From: Streptomyces sp. S465
GTDB taxonomy: Bacteria; Actinomycetota; Actinomycetes; Streptomycetales; Streptomycetaceae
Assembly (NCBI RefSeq): GCF_026898115.1
Contig: NZ_CP114036.1
Coordinates: forward strand, 1,798,001-1,862,000
Reading direction: 5' to 3'
DNA: 64,000 bases
Part shown: one piece after another, positions 16,970 through 26,277 of the stretch
Layout of the letters: the number at the start of each line of letters is the position of its first letter
Numbering within the stretch: position 1 is the first letter of the stretch
Translations under genes and position numbers: made by a program
The notes under the pieces: generated by a model
Database searches by the model: none
What the model saw: the letters and a program-made list of their open reading frames with translations, nothing else
Told to the model about the DNA's origin: nothing

Positions 16970-18444
16970 CGCTTCCGTTCCAACCGAGCACCGTCGCCGG
17001 AGCGGTGGAGCGTCACCGTGAACTCCGTGTGTCCCGGCTCGCTTCGGACGCCGATGTCACCGCCGTGCGCCTGAGTGATCGCCGCGGCGATGGCCAGGCC
17101 CAGGCCCGAGCCACCGCCCTGGCCGGCCGACCGGGAGCGGGAGGTGTCGGCGCGGGTGAAACGATCGAAGACGGAGGGAAGGAGGTCGGGCGGGATGCCG
17201 GGGCCGTCGTCCCGTACCCGGATCACACGGCGTGCGCACGTCGCCTCCACGGCGACGGCGACCCTGGTGCCGGGCGGGGTGTGTACCCGGGCGTTGGCCA
17301 GCAGGTTGGCGACCACTTGGTGGAGCCTGTCCGGGTCGCCGGTCACCGAGGCCGGTTCGTCGAGGTGGAGTGCGAGTTGCCAGTCGTGGCCGGTCCCGGC
17401 GGCCCTCGCGTCCCACACCGCCTCGGCGACCAGTGTCGCGAGGTTGACCTCCGTGGCCCGTAGCGGCCGTCCCTCGTCGAGGCGGGCGAGCAGCAGCAGA
17501 TCCTCCACGAGCCCGGTCATGCGGGCGGACTGCGCCGACACGCGGCGCCACGCCCGAGCCGGTTCGATCTTCGTGCCGCCCTGGTTCATGAGCTCGGCGT
17601 ATCCGGCGATGGACGCCAGCGGTGTGCGCAGTTCGTGGCTGGCGTCGGCGAGGAAGCGGCGCATGCGGTCCTCGCTGCGCTGCCGTTCGGCCAGCGAGGA
17701 CTCGACCCGGTCGATCAGGTGGTTGAGCGCGGCGCCCACCTGTCCGGCTTCGGTACGGATGTCGGTGTCCCCGGCGGGGACCCGGGTGAGCCCCGTGACC
17801 TCGCCACGGTCCAGCGGTGCCCGCGCGACCTCGGCGGCGGTGTCGGCCACCCGGCCGAGCGGCCGCAGCTGGCGGCGTATGACCACCGCGCAGGCGGCAC
17901 CCGCGGCGGCGAGCCCGACAGAGGCGATCACGGCCTCGGTCGCGACCACGTCGCTCAGCGTGTCCTGGACGGCGTCCGTGGGGAGCCCGGCCAGCACCGG
18001 AGGACCATCGCCGCGGGCGGCGGTGATCCGGTAGGTGCCGAGGCCGGGGATGGTACGGGTGTGGAGCGTACCGTCCGAGGTGATCCCGTGCAGAGCCGCG
18101 CGCTGGGCGGCGGTGAGGGGCTGATGGCGGCCGTTCGAGGTCACCACCTCGGCGGCGGTGACCTCGCCGTCGACGAGCCGGGCGGCGACGGTGCCGATGG
18201 GCTGGCCGCGCTCGTTGAGGAAACCGAGGTCCGTCGGATCTCCCGCGCGCCGTTGCAGACCGCCCTGACTGCGCTCGGCCGCGTCCCGCACCCGCTGGTC
18301 CAACTCGGCGTACAGATGGGAGCGTTGGACGAACACGGTGGCGAGCGCCATCGCCACGCACACCACCGCCAAGGTCACGGTGGTGAACAACACCAGCCTG
18401 GCCCGGAGCGTCCGCGCGCCCAGGCCCGGACTCCGGACCCTCAT
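16951..18444 (-). CDS. two-component sensor histidine kinase
   Basis: Membrane sensor kinase of 497 residues. Transmembrane segments at about 16-38 and 170-189 enclose an extracytoplasmic sensor region; a HAMP linker follows (RRQLRPLGRVADTAAEVA). The HisKA box FLADASHELRTPLASI puts the phosphorylated His at 270; ATPase motifs include N (VANLLANARVH), G1 (VRDDGPGIP) and G2 (GQGGGSGLGLAI). ATG 18444 overlaps the stop of the response regulator gene (ATGA, 18441-18444). Pairs with that regulator; signal unknown. Confidence 0.92.
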   Translation of the reverse strand: MRVRSPGLGARTLRARLVLFTTVTLAVVCVAMALATVFVQRSHLYAELDQRVRDAAERSQGGLQRRAGDPTDLGFLNERGQPIGTVAARLVDGEVTAAEVVTSNGRHQPLTAAQRAALHGITSDGTLHTRTIPGLGTYRITAARGDGPPVLAGLPTDAVQDTLSDVVATEAVIASVGLAAAGAACAVVIRRQLRPLGRVADTAAEVARAPLDRGEVTGLTRVPAGDTDIRTEAGQVGAALNHLIDRVESSLAERQRSEDRMRRFLADASHELRTPLASIAGYAELMNQGGTKIEPARAWRRVSAQSARMTGLVEDLLLLARLDEGRPLRATEVNLATLVAEAVWDARAAGTGHDWQLALHLDEPASVTGDPDRLHQVVANLLANARVHTPPGTRVAVAVEATCARRVIRVRDDGPGIPPDLLPSVFDRFTRADTSRSRSAGQGGGSGLGLAIAAAITQAHGGDIGVRSEPGHTEFTVTLHRSGDGARLERKRVNPSR

Positions 18445-19163
18445 CTCCCCTGGCTCGCGGCCCTGATGACGTATCCGGCACCACGCACCGTGTGGATCAT
18501 CGGAGCGCGCCCCTTGTCGATCTTGCCACGCAGGCTGTAGACGTAGACCTCGACCAGGTTGCCCTCGCTCTCGAACGAGCTGCTCCACACGTGGTTGAGG
18601 ATCTGCGCCTTACTGAGCACCTGACGCGGGTGGCTCATCAGGAAACACAGCAGGTCGAACTCCTTGGCGGTGAGCGCGATGGACTCCCCGCCGCGCCGCA
18701 CCTGCCGGGTCTTCTCGGCCAGCACCAGATCGCCGAGCACCCGCACGGACTCGCCCTCGGCCGTCTCGGCTCCGGTGCGGCGCAGCAGTCCCCGCAGCCG
18801 CAGCATGACCTCCTCCACGGAGAACGGCTTGGTCACGTAGTCGTCCGCGCCCGCCGACAGCCCGTCGAGGCGGTGCTCCAGCGCGTCGCGGGCGGTGAGC
18901 ATCAGCACGGGCAGCTTCGCGTTCTCGTACCGCAGCGTTCGCAGCACCCGCAGGCCGTCGAGGTCGGGCAGCATCCAGTCCAGGACGACGGCGTGGGGGG
19001 CGCAGCCGCGCGCGAGCGCCAGCGCGCTGTGCCCATCCCGCGCGAGGAACGGCTGCCAGCCCGCCTCGACGGCCGCCCACGACAGCAGCTCGGCCAGTTC
19101 GGGCTCATCGTCCACGATCAGTACTCGGACCGCACCTTCGCGGGTCCCGCAGGCAGCAGACAT
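18441..19163 (-). CDS. OmpR-family response regulator
   Basis: A 240-residue response regulator: receiver domain with acidic pair IVDDE, phosphoacceptor Asp62 in VVLDWMLPD and Lys in VTKPF, then an OmpR-type winged-helix DNA-binding domain (LTAKEFDLLCFLMSHPRQVLSK). First gene of a coupled pair with the kinase. ATG 19163 puts the receiver at the expected place; a GTG at 19184 is an in-frame alternative without a better ribosome site. Target genes are not evident; the FUSC transporter-like gene lies upstream on the same strand. Confidence 0.92.
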   Translation of the reverse strand: MSAACGTREGAVRVLIVDDEPELAELLSWAAVEAGWQPFLARDGHSALALARGCAPHAVVLDWMLPDLDGLRVLRTLRYENAKLPVLMLTARDALEHRLDGLSAGADDYVTKPFSVEEVMLRLRGLLRRTGAETAEGESVRVLGDLVLAEKTRQVRRGGESIALTAKEFDLLCFLMSHPRQVLSKAQILNHVWSSSFESEGNLVEVYVYSLRGKIDKGRAPMIHTVRGAGYVIRAASQGR

Positions 19164-19229
19164 GCCCCGACTCTGCCGCGACACCCTGTGATTCGTCTGT
19201 GGCCCGCCTGGGTCCGGGCCATGCTCGGT

Positions 19230-19366
19230 GGCCGGTCAGGCGTCTCGCAGGCCAGTCCAGGCGTCCCGGAGGCCGGTCAGGCCTCTCGGAAGCCGGTCCA
19301 GGCGTCCCGGTGGCCGGTCAGGCGTCCCGTAGGCCCGTCCAGACGTCTGGTGGCCAGGCGTCCCGG
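19230..19366. repeat. 20-21 bp tandem repeat, nearly seven units
   Basis: Degenerate units of consensus GGCCGGTCAGGCGTCCCGKA begin at 19230, 19250, 19271, 19291, 19312, 19332 and 19352 (last partial). Period alternates 20 and 21 bp because some units carry GTCC for GTC. The array fills the gap between the FUSC gene end and the response regulator start. I see no coding potential. Confidence 0.85.
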
Positions 19367-19371
19367 GCGCG

Positions 19372-21465
19372 TCAGGCCGCGCGGCCCATCGCCACCCGCT
19401 CCAGGCGCTCCACCGAGGTCACCGTCTGGAGGCACGCGGTCAGCGCACGGCTGCGGGCGTGCGAGATGCCGTCGGGGGCCGTCGGGTCGGTGAGCTGGGC
19501 GAGGCGGCCGTCGCTCGCGACGCGGTCGAAGGCCTCGCGCAGGTCGCCGGTGCGCAGCGGGGCGTCGAGGGCGAGATCCTCGGCGAGCCGGTCGAGATGG
19601 TCCCGGGCCTCGGCCGCGAACAGCGCCGTCTCCGGCACGGCGTCCGACCGGGTGCGTGGCAGGTTGCCGTACACGAGGGCGGCGGCGCGGCCCACGTCGA
19701 AGACGGCGGACTGGATGGCCGCCAGCTCGGTGGCGCTCCAGCGGGCGCGGTGGCTGCGCGGCTCGTGGGCGAGGCTGCCGATGGCGGCCTCGAGCCGTTC
19801 GCGGGTCTGCCGGGCGCGGTCGCGCAGGGTGCCGAGCCCGGCGGGGTCCACGGCACCGACCCGGGCGTACCCCTCCAGCAGGGCGCCGAACAGGTCGCGC
19901 TGTGCCTCGACCCAGCGGGCGAGCAGCTCGGGCAGCCGGTTGTGGTGGTACGTCGGCAGGACCAGGAAGATCACCATGCCCACCAGCGCGCCCACCACCG
20001 TGTCGGCGGCCCGGCCCCAGGCGGCCTCCGCGGCCGGGTACAGGCCGATGCCGCCGATGAGGAAGACGATCCAGGCGGTGATGAAGATGTTCAGCACCCA
20101 CTGGCCCATGAGCAGGACGTAGAAGGCCAGCAGGGCGAGCACGGTGGCGGCGACGACCATCGCGTCGTGATTCCAGACGTCCGGCAGCAGCAGCACCCAG
20201 GCCGCGACGCCACCGATGACGGAACCGGCGGACCGGCCCCAGCCGCGGGTGAGGGTGTGCCCGTAGTCGGGGAAGAGGACCAGGATCGTGGTGAGCGCGG
20301 CCCAGAAGCCGTGGGAGGGCAGGCCGTGTCCGCCGAAGTCGCCGATCCAGCGGCCGATCGCCTCGCCGGCGGCGGCGCCCACGGCCAGCCGGATGGAGTT
20401 CATGAACAGCGGGGCGCCGGGGCGCAACTCCGCGGCCAGCCGCTGCCGGCCGAAGCGGGCCGCGCCGGCGGGGAAGCCGACGAGGTGGTGTTCGCCCATC
20501 TCGAACTCACCGGGCCGATCGGAGCGGCGCAGCGTGTAGCGGGCGATGTCGAGGGCCTCGGCAAGCCGCGGAAGCACCAGGTCCGCTTCCGCTCCCCGCC
20601 AGTGTTCCAGCTCCCGCGCGGGGGAGCCGAAGGCGGTGTCCAGGTCGGTGGCGCGACCGCTGCGGACGGCCGCCGCGACGGCGTTCAGCGTCGCGGCCAC
20701 GGCCGTGCGCGGCACGTCCGTGGCGTGCGCGGTCATCTTCAGGGCCCGGCGGACCTCCTCGGCGGCGCCGTACAGGGCGAAGAGCGGGCCCGCGGGGCGC
20801 CGGGCGAAGGCCGGCAGCACGCCGAGCGCGGTGCGGGCGAGGGTGAACGGCGTCGACGGCAGCCGGCCCGCCGAGCCCGCGGCGGCGTACCCGGCGAGGG
20901 CGCCGTAGAGCGCCGCGAGGGTGCGGCGCTGGTTGTGGTGGCGCGGACCGTACGGCGGGAGGAACTGGGCGACGACGACCATGCCGGCGCCGACCGCGAT
21001 CCAGCGGGCCATGATCAGGCCCTGGTCGATGCCGGGCGAGAGGTCGGCGGTGATCATCGCGCCGATCACCACCAGGCAGGCGCGGATTCCGGGGACCACG
21101 CCGAACGCGCGCCACAGGCCGGCGACGTACGCGCCGACGAACAGGACGGGGAGGACCCACCAGCCCAGCTCGTGCAGGTACACACCCGCGAACACCGCGG
21201 CGGTGAAGGCGGCACCGCTGATCAGACTGATGGAGAAGCGGTTGCGGGTGGCGGGGAGGATCGTGCAGATGCCGCAGATGAAGGTGCCCACCATCATCAT
21301 GGCCCACGCCATGCGGTCGTCGATGGCCCAGCCGATGACCGAGCCCGCGACCAGGGCGACGGTGGCCCGCGCCAGGGCCCGGGGTTCACACCACCTGCGT
21401 TCGACTCGCGTCGCCGCCGCCAGGGTGTGGGCGACGGACGACCACCACATCGTACCTGCGTGCAT
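19372..21465 (-). CDS. FUSC-family membrane protein
   Basis: A 697-residue integral membrane protein with two hydrophobic blocks, each of several helices: about 30-170 and 365-510, separated and followed by soluble helical segments. This duplicated layout and motifs such as FWAALTTILVLFPDYGHTLTRGWGR match FUSC/aromatic acid exporter-like proteins (AaeB/YccS type), proposed to export aromatic acids or other toxic compounds. ATG 21465 is preceded by AT-rich sequence without a ribosome site, so the start may be leaderless or may be ATG 21450. Ends next to the 20-bp tandem repeat. Confidence 0.83.
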   Translation of the reverse strand: MHAGTMWWSSVAHTLAAATRVERRWCEPRALARATVALVAGSVIGWAIDDRMAWAMMMVGTFICGICTILPATRNRFSISLISGAAFTAAVFAGVYLHELGWWVLPVLFVGAYVAGLWRAFGVVPGIRACLVVIGAMITADLSPGIDQGLIMARWIAVGAGMVVVAQFLPPYGPRHHNQRRTLAALYGALAGYAAAGSAGRLPSTPFTLARTALGVLPAFARRPAGPLFALYGAAEEVRRALKMTAHATDVPRTAVAATLNAVAAAVRSGRATDLDTAFGSPARELEHWRGAEADLVLPRLAEALDIARYTLRRSDRPGEFEMGEHHLVGFPAGAARFGRQRLAAELRPGAPLFMNSIRLAVGAAAGEAIGRWIGDFGGHGLPSHGFWAALTTILVLFPDYGHTLTRGWGRSAGSVIGGVAAWVLLLPDVWNHDAMVVAATVLALLAFYVLLMGQWVLNIFITAWIVFLIGGIGLYPAAEAAWGRAADTVVGALVGMVIFLVLPTYHHNRLPELLARWVEAQRDLFGALLEGYARVGAVDPAGLGTLRDRARQTRERLEAAIGSLAHEPRSHRARWSATELAAIQSAVFDVGRAAALVYGNLPRTRSDAVPETALFAAEARDHLDRLAEDLALDAPLRTGDLREAFDRVASDGRLAQLTDPTAPDGISHARSRALTACLQTVTSVERLERVAMGRAA

Positions 21466-21536
21466 ATTTGTATGTTACATCTAAGTCTTTCCCTCACGGG
21501 CGGCGGGTGCCCGCCCACGTTCATTCGACGCATGGA

Positions 21537-22553
21537 TCAGGAGGAGTCGCGGACGACCAGCGTGGTGGGCAGGACCACGTGCCGGCGCGGCGTATCGGGG
21601 TCGGAGATCTCCTGGATCAGGATCCGGGCGATCGTCCTGCCGATCTCCTCCACCGGCTGGCGCACGCTCGTCAGGGACGGGGTGGTGTGCCGGGCGATGA
21701 TCGAGTCGTCGAAGCCGACCACCGCCACGTCCTCCGGGACCCGCCGCCCCTGTCCGCGCAGCTCGACCAGGGCGCCCGCGGCCATCACATCGGAGGCGAC
21801 GAACACGGCGTCGAGGTCGGGAACGCGTCGCAGCAGCTCGCGCATGGCCCGCCGGCCGCTCTCCTCGGTGAAATCCGCTCTGGCCACCAGCGCCTCCTCG
21901 GGCTCCCGGCGCGCCTCCCGCAGCGCGTTCCGCCAGCCCTCCAGCCTGCTGCGGCCGACCTCCATGTCCAGCGGCCCGGTGATCGTCGCCACCTTCCTCC
22001 GGCCGCGCGCCAGCAGATGCCGCACGGCTTCCTCGGCACCGCCCAGATTGTCCGAACGCACATGGCTCAGCGGTTCGGCGGGAGACCGCCGCCCGGCCAG
22101 CACCGTGGGAAGGCCGAATTCCTCCAGCAGTCCGGGGATCGGATCGTCCTGGTGCACGGAGACCAGGAGTACGCCGTCGACCCGCCGCTCGGCGACCGAC
22201 TCGGTGAGCTGGTCCAGTTCCCCCTTGTCGCGCACCAGGACGAGCTGGAGCTGCGTCCTGGTGTCGGCGAGACCGGTGCTCACGCCACGGATGACGGCGG
22301 AGAAGTAGGGCTCGGAGTCCAGCTTGCTCTGCGCTTCGGGGATGACCAGCGCGATGGAGTTGGTCCTGCTGGTGACCAGGCCGCGCGCCACGGAGTTCGG
22401 GACGTAGTTGAGTTCGGCGATCGCGGCTTCCACCGCCGCTCGGGCCTTGTCGCTGACCAGCGGTGATCCATTGATCACCCGAGAGACCGTGGTGCGTCCG
22501 ACCCCGGCCCGCGCGGCCACGGTCTTGATGGTCGGCCGCTGGCCGGCGTCCAT
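21537..22553 (-). CDS. cebR: LacI-family repressor, CebR-like
   Basis: A 338-residue LacI/GalR repressor: N-terminal helix-turn-helix (TIKTVAARAGVGRTTVSRVINGSPLVS, about 8-34), hinge, and a periplasmic-binding-protein-like sugar-sensing domain. Divergent from an ABC-transporter and beta-glucosidase operon arranged exactly as cebEFG-bglC, whose repressor CebR answers to cello-oligosaccharides. Two 14-bp palindromes in the shared gap are the expected operators. The symbol rests on synteny and family; the exact inducer is inferred. Confidence 0.85.
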   Translation of the reverse strand: MDAGQRPTIKTVAARAGVGRTTVSRVINGSPLVSDKARAAVEAAIAELNYVPNSVARGLVTSRTNSIALVIPEAQSKLDSEPYFSAVIRGVSTGLADTRTQLQLVLVRDKGELDQLTESVAERRVDGVLLVSVHQDDPIPGLLEEFGLPTVLAGRRSPAEPLSHVRSDNLGGAEEAVRHLLARGRRKVATITGPLDMEVGRSRLEGWRNALREARREPEEALVARADFTEESGRRAMRELLRRVPDLDAVFVASDVMAAGALVELRGQGRRVPEDVAVVGFDDSIIARHTTPSLTSVRQPVEEIGRTIARILIQEISDPDTPRRHVVLPTTLVVRDSS

Positions 22554-22719
22554 GACCCCTCCTTCCGGGCGCCGCTCCCCTGGCGCTCACCAGCGCATTG
22601 TGCCAGAGCGTCACACCGGCCGACGGCCGGGAAGTGAAGACATGACATCTGGCCGCAACGAACTGGATTCAAGTCCTTGACACAGCTGCCCTCCCGCCGC
22701 CACTCTTCCCTGGACTTAC

Positions 22720-22755
22720 TGGGAACGTACCCATCTCGATTGGGATCGTTCCCAA
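22720..22755. promoter_or_regulatory. two tandem CebR-type operators
   Basis: TGGGAACGTACCCA (22720-22733) and TTGGGATCGTTCCCAA (22740-22755) are palindromes of form TGGGA-NCGN-TCCCA, 21 bp apart, i.e. on one helix face. The known CebR box is TGGGAGCGCTCCCA; the outer arms are shared and the centre differs. They lie 74-109 bp upstream of the binding-protein start. Confidence 0.85.
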
Positions 22756-22828
22756 TCGCGGATGTCGCCATGAACCGTCCCAGTGGTCCGTGCTCCGGTG
22801 CGCCGGTGCCGTCGGTCAGGAGGAAGAA

Positions 22829-24145
22829 ATGGGTGGGTCCCGCAAGTTTTTACGTACAAGAAGTGCGGCTGTCGTCTCGGCCGCACTCGCCCTCGGACTG
22901 GTCGCCGGCTGCGGTGGCGGCGGTGACTCGGGCACGGGAGGCGGACGGTCCAAGGACGGCAAGGTCACCATCACCATGGGCCTGTACGGGGTCATGGGCT
23001 TCAAGGAGACCGATCTCCTCGACCGGTACATGAAGGAGAACCCCGACGTCACCGTCAAGGCGGAGGTGGCCGGCGATGAGCAGACGTACTACACCGCCCT
23101 CCAGACACACCTCGCGGCGGGCAGCGGGCTCAAGGACATCCAGGGCATAGAGATCGGCCGGGCCAAGGAACTCGTCGACACCCAGGCGGACCAGTTCGTC
23201 GACATGTCGGACGTGCCGGGCACGGATCACTTCCTGCCGTGGAAGCTCAACCAGGTCACCACCCCCAAGGGCAAGGTCATCGGTCTCGGTACGGATATCG
23301 GCCCGATGGCCGTCTGCTACCGCAAGGATCTCTTCGAGCAGGCTGGCCTGCCCACCGACCGCGAGGAGGTGGGCAAGCTCTGGGAAGGCGGCTGGTCCGA
23401 GTTCGTCGACGTGGGCAAGGAGTTCGCGGCCCACTCCAAGGACGACGAGGTCGCCTACATCGACAGTGCCAGCGGGCTGTTCAACGCGATGGTCTACGGC
23501 GCCTCGAAGCAGTACTACGACGAGCAGGGCGATCTGATCTACCAGGACAACCCCGTGGTCAAGGAAGCCTGGACCACGGCCTCGGAGGCCGCCACCTCGG
23601 GCCTGACCGCGAAACTGCGGCAGTTCCAGCCCGGTTGGGACCCCGGACTGGCCAACGGAACCTTCGCCGCCACCGTCTGCCCCGCCTGGATGCTCGCCCA
23701 CATCAGCGAGAAGTCCGGAGCCGCCAACAAGGGCAAATGGGATGTCGCCAAGGCGCCCAAGGGCGCCAACTGGGGCGGCTCCTTCCTCGGCGTCATGGAG
23801 AAGAGCCCGGTCAAGGAGGAGGCCAAGAAGCTCGTGGCCTGGCTCACCGCGCCGGAGCAGCAGGCATACCTGTTCAAGAAGCTCGGTAACTTCCCCTCCT
23901 CCGAGAAGGCGTTGACGTCCCCCGCCGTGGCGGACGCGAAGTCCGAGTACTTCAGTGACGCACCGATCGGGAAGATCTTCGGCACCGCTGCCCAGGAGAT
24001 CCCCGACAAGCAGGTGCTGGGCCGGAAGGACGGCACGATCAAGGACATCTTCTCCCAGGGGCTGACCCTGATCGAGTCGCAGAACCAGAGTCCGGACAAG
24101 GCGTGGGCCACCACGGTCAAGCGGATCGAGAAGGCCACCGGCTGA
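22829..24145 (+). CDS. cebE: sugar ABC transporter substrate-binding lipoprotein
   Basis: Extracellular solute-binding protein family 1, 438 residues, anchored by a lipoprotein signal (LGLVAGC, Cys28). The mature start (KVTITMGLYGVMGFKETDLLDRYMKENPDV) and AFATTVCPAW-like central segment resemble CebE-type oligosaccharide binders. ATG 22829 has AGGAGG at 22818-22823. First gene of the operon, followed by a strong hairpin before the permease genes, which would favour surplus binding protein. Captures cello-oligosaccharides or related beta-glucosides for CebFG. Confidence 0.88.
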   Translation: MGGSRKFLRTRSAAVVSAALALGLVAGCGGGGDSGTGGGRSKDGKVTITMGLYGVMGFKETDLLDRYMKENPDVTVKAEVAGDEQTYYTALQTHLAAGSGLKDIQGIEIGRAKELVDTQADQFVDMSDVPGTDHFLPWKLNQVTTPKGKVIGLGTDIGPMAVCYRKDLFEQAGLPTDREEVGKLWEGGWSEFVDVGKEFAAHSKDDEVAYIDSASGLFNAMVYGASKQYYDEQGDLIYQDNPVVKEAWTTASEAATSGLTAKLRQFQPGWDPGLANGTFAATVCPAWMLAHISEKSGAANKGKWDVAKAPKGANWGGSFLGVMEKSPVKEEAKKLVAWLTAPEQQAYLFKKLGNFPSSEKALTSPAVADAKSEYFSDAPIGKIFGTAAQEIPDKQVLGRKDGTIKDIFSQGLTLIESQNQSPDKAWATTVKRIEKATG

Positions 24146-24160
24146 CCGTACGCCCTTCCA

Positions 24161-24199
24161 GGGGTCCGGCGGCCGTCACCGCGGCGGCCGCCGGACCCC
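24161..24199 (+). terminator. 15-bp perfect hairpin between cebE and cebF
   Basis: GGGGTCCGGCGGCCG (24161-24175) pairs perfectly with 24185-24199 around a 9-nt loop. There is no T-run, so it is more likely a partial terminator or a 3' stabiliser of the cebE message than a full stop; cebF follows 35 bp later with its own AAGGAGG. Confidence 0.8.
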
Positions 24200-24234
24200 G
24201 ACCCCTCGCCCATGTCTCGAAAGGAGGCTGGAAG

Positions 24235-25251
24235 GTGGCCACTTCCGCTTCGGTACCGCACGCCGACGGCACCCGGGGAATTCCGGGTGGCGCCACGCAG
24301 ACGCCCGGCGCCGGCGGTGACGCGGACCGCCCCAGGCAGGGCCGGCGCAACCTCCTGCACCGCCTGGACATCAAGGGTGCGCCCTACGCCTTCATCGCCC
24401 CGTTCTTCATCGTCTTCGCGGCGTTCGGTTTCTATCCGCTGCTGTACACGTTCTGGATCTCGCTGCACCACGTGGAACTGGCCTCCATGAACGTCATGGA
24501 GTGGCGCGGCTTCGGCAACTACACCGAACTCTGGCAGGACGACCGGTTCTGGAACGGGCTGTCCAACACCTTCACCATCGGTGTGCTGTCCACCGTCCCC
24601 CAGCTGTTGATGGCCCTGGGCCTGGCCCATCTGCTCAACTACCGGCTGCGCGGCTCGACGTTCTTCCGGGTCGCCGCCCTGACACCGTACGCCACCTCGG
24701 TGGGTGCCGCCGCCCTGGTGTTCACCATGCTGTTCGAGCGCGACTTCGGCCTGATCAACTGGATGCTGAGCCTGGTCGGCGTCGACAACATCGACTGGGA
24801 GAACAACAAGTGGGCCGCCCAGACCGCGATCTCCGTGATCGTCATCTGGCGCTGGACCGGCTACAACGCCCTGCTCTACCTGGCGGCCATGCAGGCCGTG
24901 CCGCGCGACCGGTACGAGGCCGCGGCCCTTGACGGCGCCTCACGGTGGCAGCAGTTCACCAAGGTCACCATCCCCGGCATCCGGTCCACGATCCTCTTCA
25001 CCATCGTGCTGTCCACCATCGGCGCGACCCAGTTGTTCGGCGAGCCGCTGATCTTCGGCCAGGGGCCGAACGGCGTCACCGGCGGTGCGGACAACCAGTA
25101 TCAGACGCTCGGCCTGCTGCTGTACGAAGAGGGCTGGAAGAACTACCAGATGGGGCGGGCGGCGACCGTCGCCTGGGCGATGTTCCTGCTGCTGATCCTC
25201 ATCTTCGCCGCCCAGCGGGTCCTTAAGCGCTTCACCTCCCGCACGTCATGA
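24235..25251 (+). CDS. cebF: sugar ABC transporter permease
   Basis: MalF-type permease of 338 residues with about six transmembrane helices after a 55-residue cytoplasmic leader. The cytoplasmic EAA loop that docks the ATPase reads EAAALDGASRWQQFTKVTIPGI (about 225-246). GTG 24235 has AAGGAGG at 24221-24227. Works with CebE and CebG. No ATPase gene is in the operon, as in the ceb system where the shared ATPase MsiK is encoded elsewhere. Confidence 0.9.
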   Translation: MATSASVPHADGTRGIPGGATQTPGAGGDADRPRQGRRNLLHRLDIKGAPYAFIAPFFIVFAAFGFYPLLYTFWISLHHVELASMNVMEWRGFGNYTELWQDDRFWNGLSNTFTIGVLSTVPQLLMALGLAHLLNYRLRGSTFFRVAALTPYATSVGAAALVFTMLFERDFGLINWMLSLVGVDNIDWENNKWAAQTAISVIVIWRWTGYNALLYLAAMQAVPRDRYEAAALDGASRWQQFTKVTIPGIRSTILFTIVLSTIGATQLFGEPLIFGQGPNGVTGGADNQYQTLGLLLYEEGWKNYQMGRAATVAWAMFLLLILIFAAQRVLKRFTSRTS

Positions 25252-25267
25252 CCAGGAGCAGCCAGCC

Positions 25268-26197
25268 ATGACCACCGAAAGCCTCCGGCCCCGGGCGGGC
25301 GCGCGCGCAAGGACCCCCCGGGACACGCCGACACCGTCCAGGCGACGGTTCCGCCTTTCCCTGCGTCCCAAAGCGGGGCGCCAGCACCACGCCGGTCCGG
25401 TCGCCTACGTCCTGCTCGGCCTGGCCACGGTGTTCTCCCTCTTCCCGCTCTACTTCACGCTGGTGGCGGCGTCGAGCGACAACACCCGTGTCACCCAGAG
25501 CCCGCCACCGTTCCTGCCCGGACCGCATCTCTTCGACAACCTCGGCAAGGCCTGGCGGGACGCGGCGCTGGGCAAGGCCATGATGAACAGTCTCATCGTG
25601 GCGGGCGTCATCGGCCTGTCCACCGTGCTCTTCGCCACGCTGGCCGGGTTCGCCCTCGCCAAACTGCGTTTCAAGGGACGCAATATCGCGCTGATGCTGG
25701 TCATCGGCACCATGTTGGTGCCACCGCAGCTCGGTGTGGTGCCGCTCTTCATGATGATGACGGAACTGGGGTGGGGTCAGCAGCTGCCCGCCGTCATCTT
25801 CCCGACGCTGGTCAGCGCGGTCGGAGTGTTCTTCATGCGGCAGTACCTCTCCGAGGCGCTGCCGGATGAACTCATCGAGGCGGGCCGGGTGGACGGCGCG
25901 CATTCGCTCCGCATCTTCTGGAGCATCGTGCTGCCGATCGCCCGTCCGGCGATGGCCGTCCTGTTCATGATCACCTTCGTACACGCCTGGAACGACTTCT
26001 TCTGGCCGTTCATCGTGCTGGACATGGGCAACCCGACCGTCCCGGTCGCGCTGACCCAGCTCAGCGCGGGCTATGTGCGCGACCAGTCGCTCATCATGGC
26101 CGGCGCGCTGCTCGGCACCCTGCCGCTGCTGGCGATGTTCATCGTCTTCGGCCGCCAGATAGTCGGCGGCATCATGCAGGGCGCCGTCAAGGGCTGA
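25268..26197 (+). CDS. cebG: sugar ABC transporter permease
   Basis: MalG-type permease of 309 residues with six predicted membrane helices; EAA loop [21 protein letters not shown] near 205-225. ATG 25268 lies 16 bp after the cebF stop with AGGAG at 25254-25258. The N-terminus is Arg/Pro-rich and cytoplasmic. Second half of the translocation pore for the sugar bound by CebE. Confidence 0.9.
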   Translation: MTTESLRPRAGARARTPRDTPTPSRRRFRLSLRPKAGRQHHAGPVAYVLLGLATVFSLFPLYFTLVAASSDNTRVTQSPPPFLPGPHLFDNLGKAWRDAALGKAMMNSLIVAGVIGLSTVLFATLAGFALAKLRFKGRNIALMLVIGTMLVPPQLGVVPLFMMMTELGWGQQLPAVIFPTLVSAVGVFFMRQYLSEALPDELIEAGRVDGAHSLRIFWSIVLPIARPAMAVLFMITFVHAWNDFFWPFIVLDMGNPTVPVALTQLSAGYVRDQSLIMAGALLGTLPLLAMFIVFGRQIVGGIMQGAVKG

Positions 26198-26277
26198 GCG
26201 CCACCCGTTCCGTCCGGCGCCTGAGTCGCGCCCTGTGCCTTTCGCCCACCGACCACCCGCTCACCGGAAGGACCCCC

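Noticed and set aside
19459..22308. Very long plus-strand reading frame (about 949 codons) opposite the FUSC and LacI genes
   Set aside because: It is the antisense shadow of two clear genes in high-GC DNA: Gly/Ala/Arg/His-rich, no domains, and it ignores the intergenic gap.
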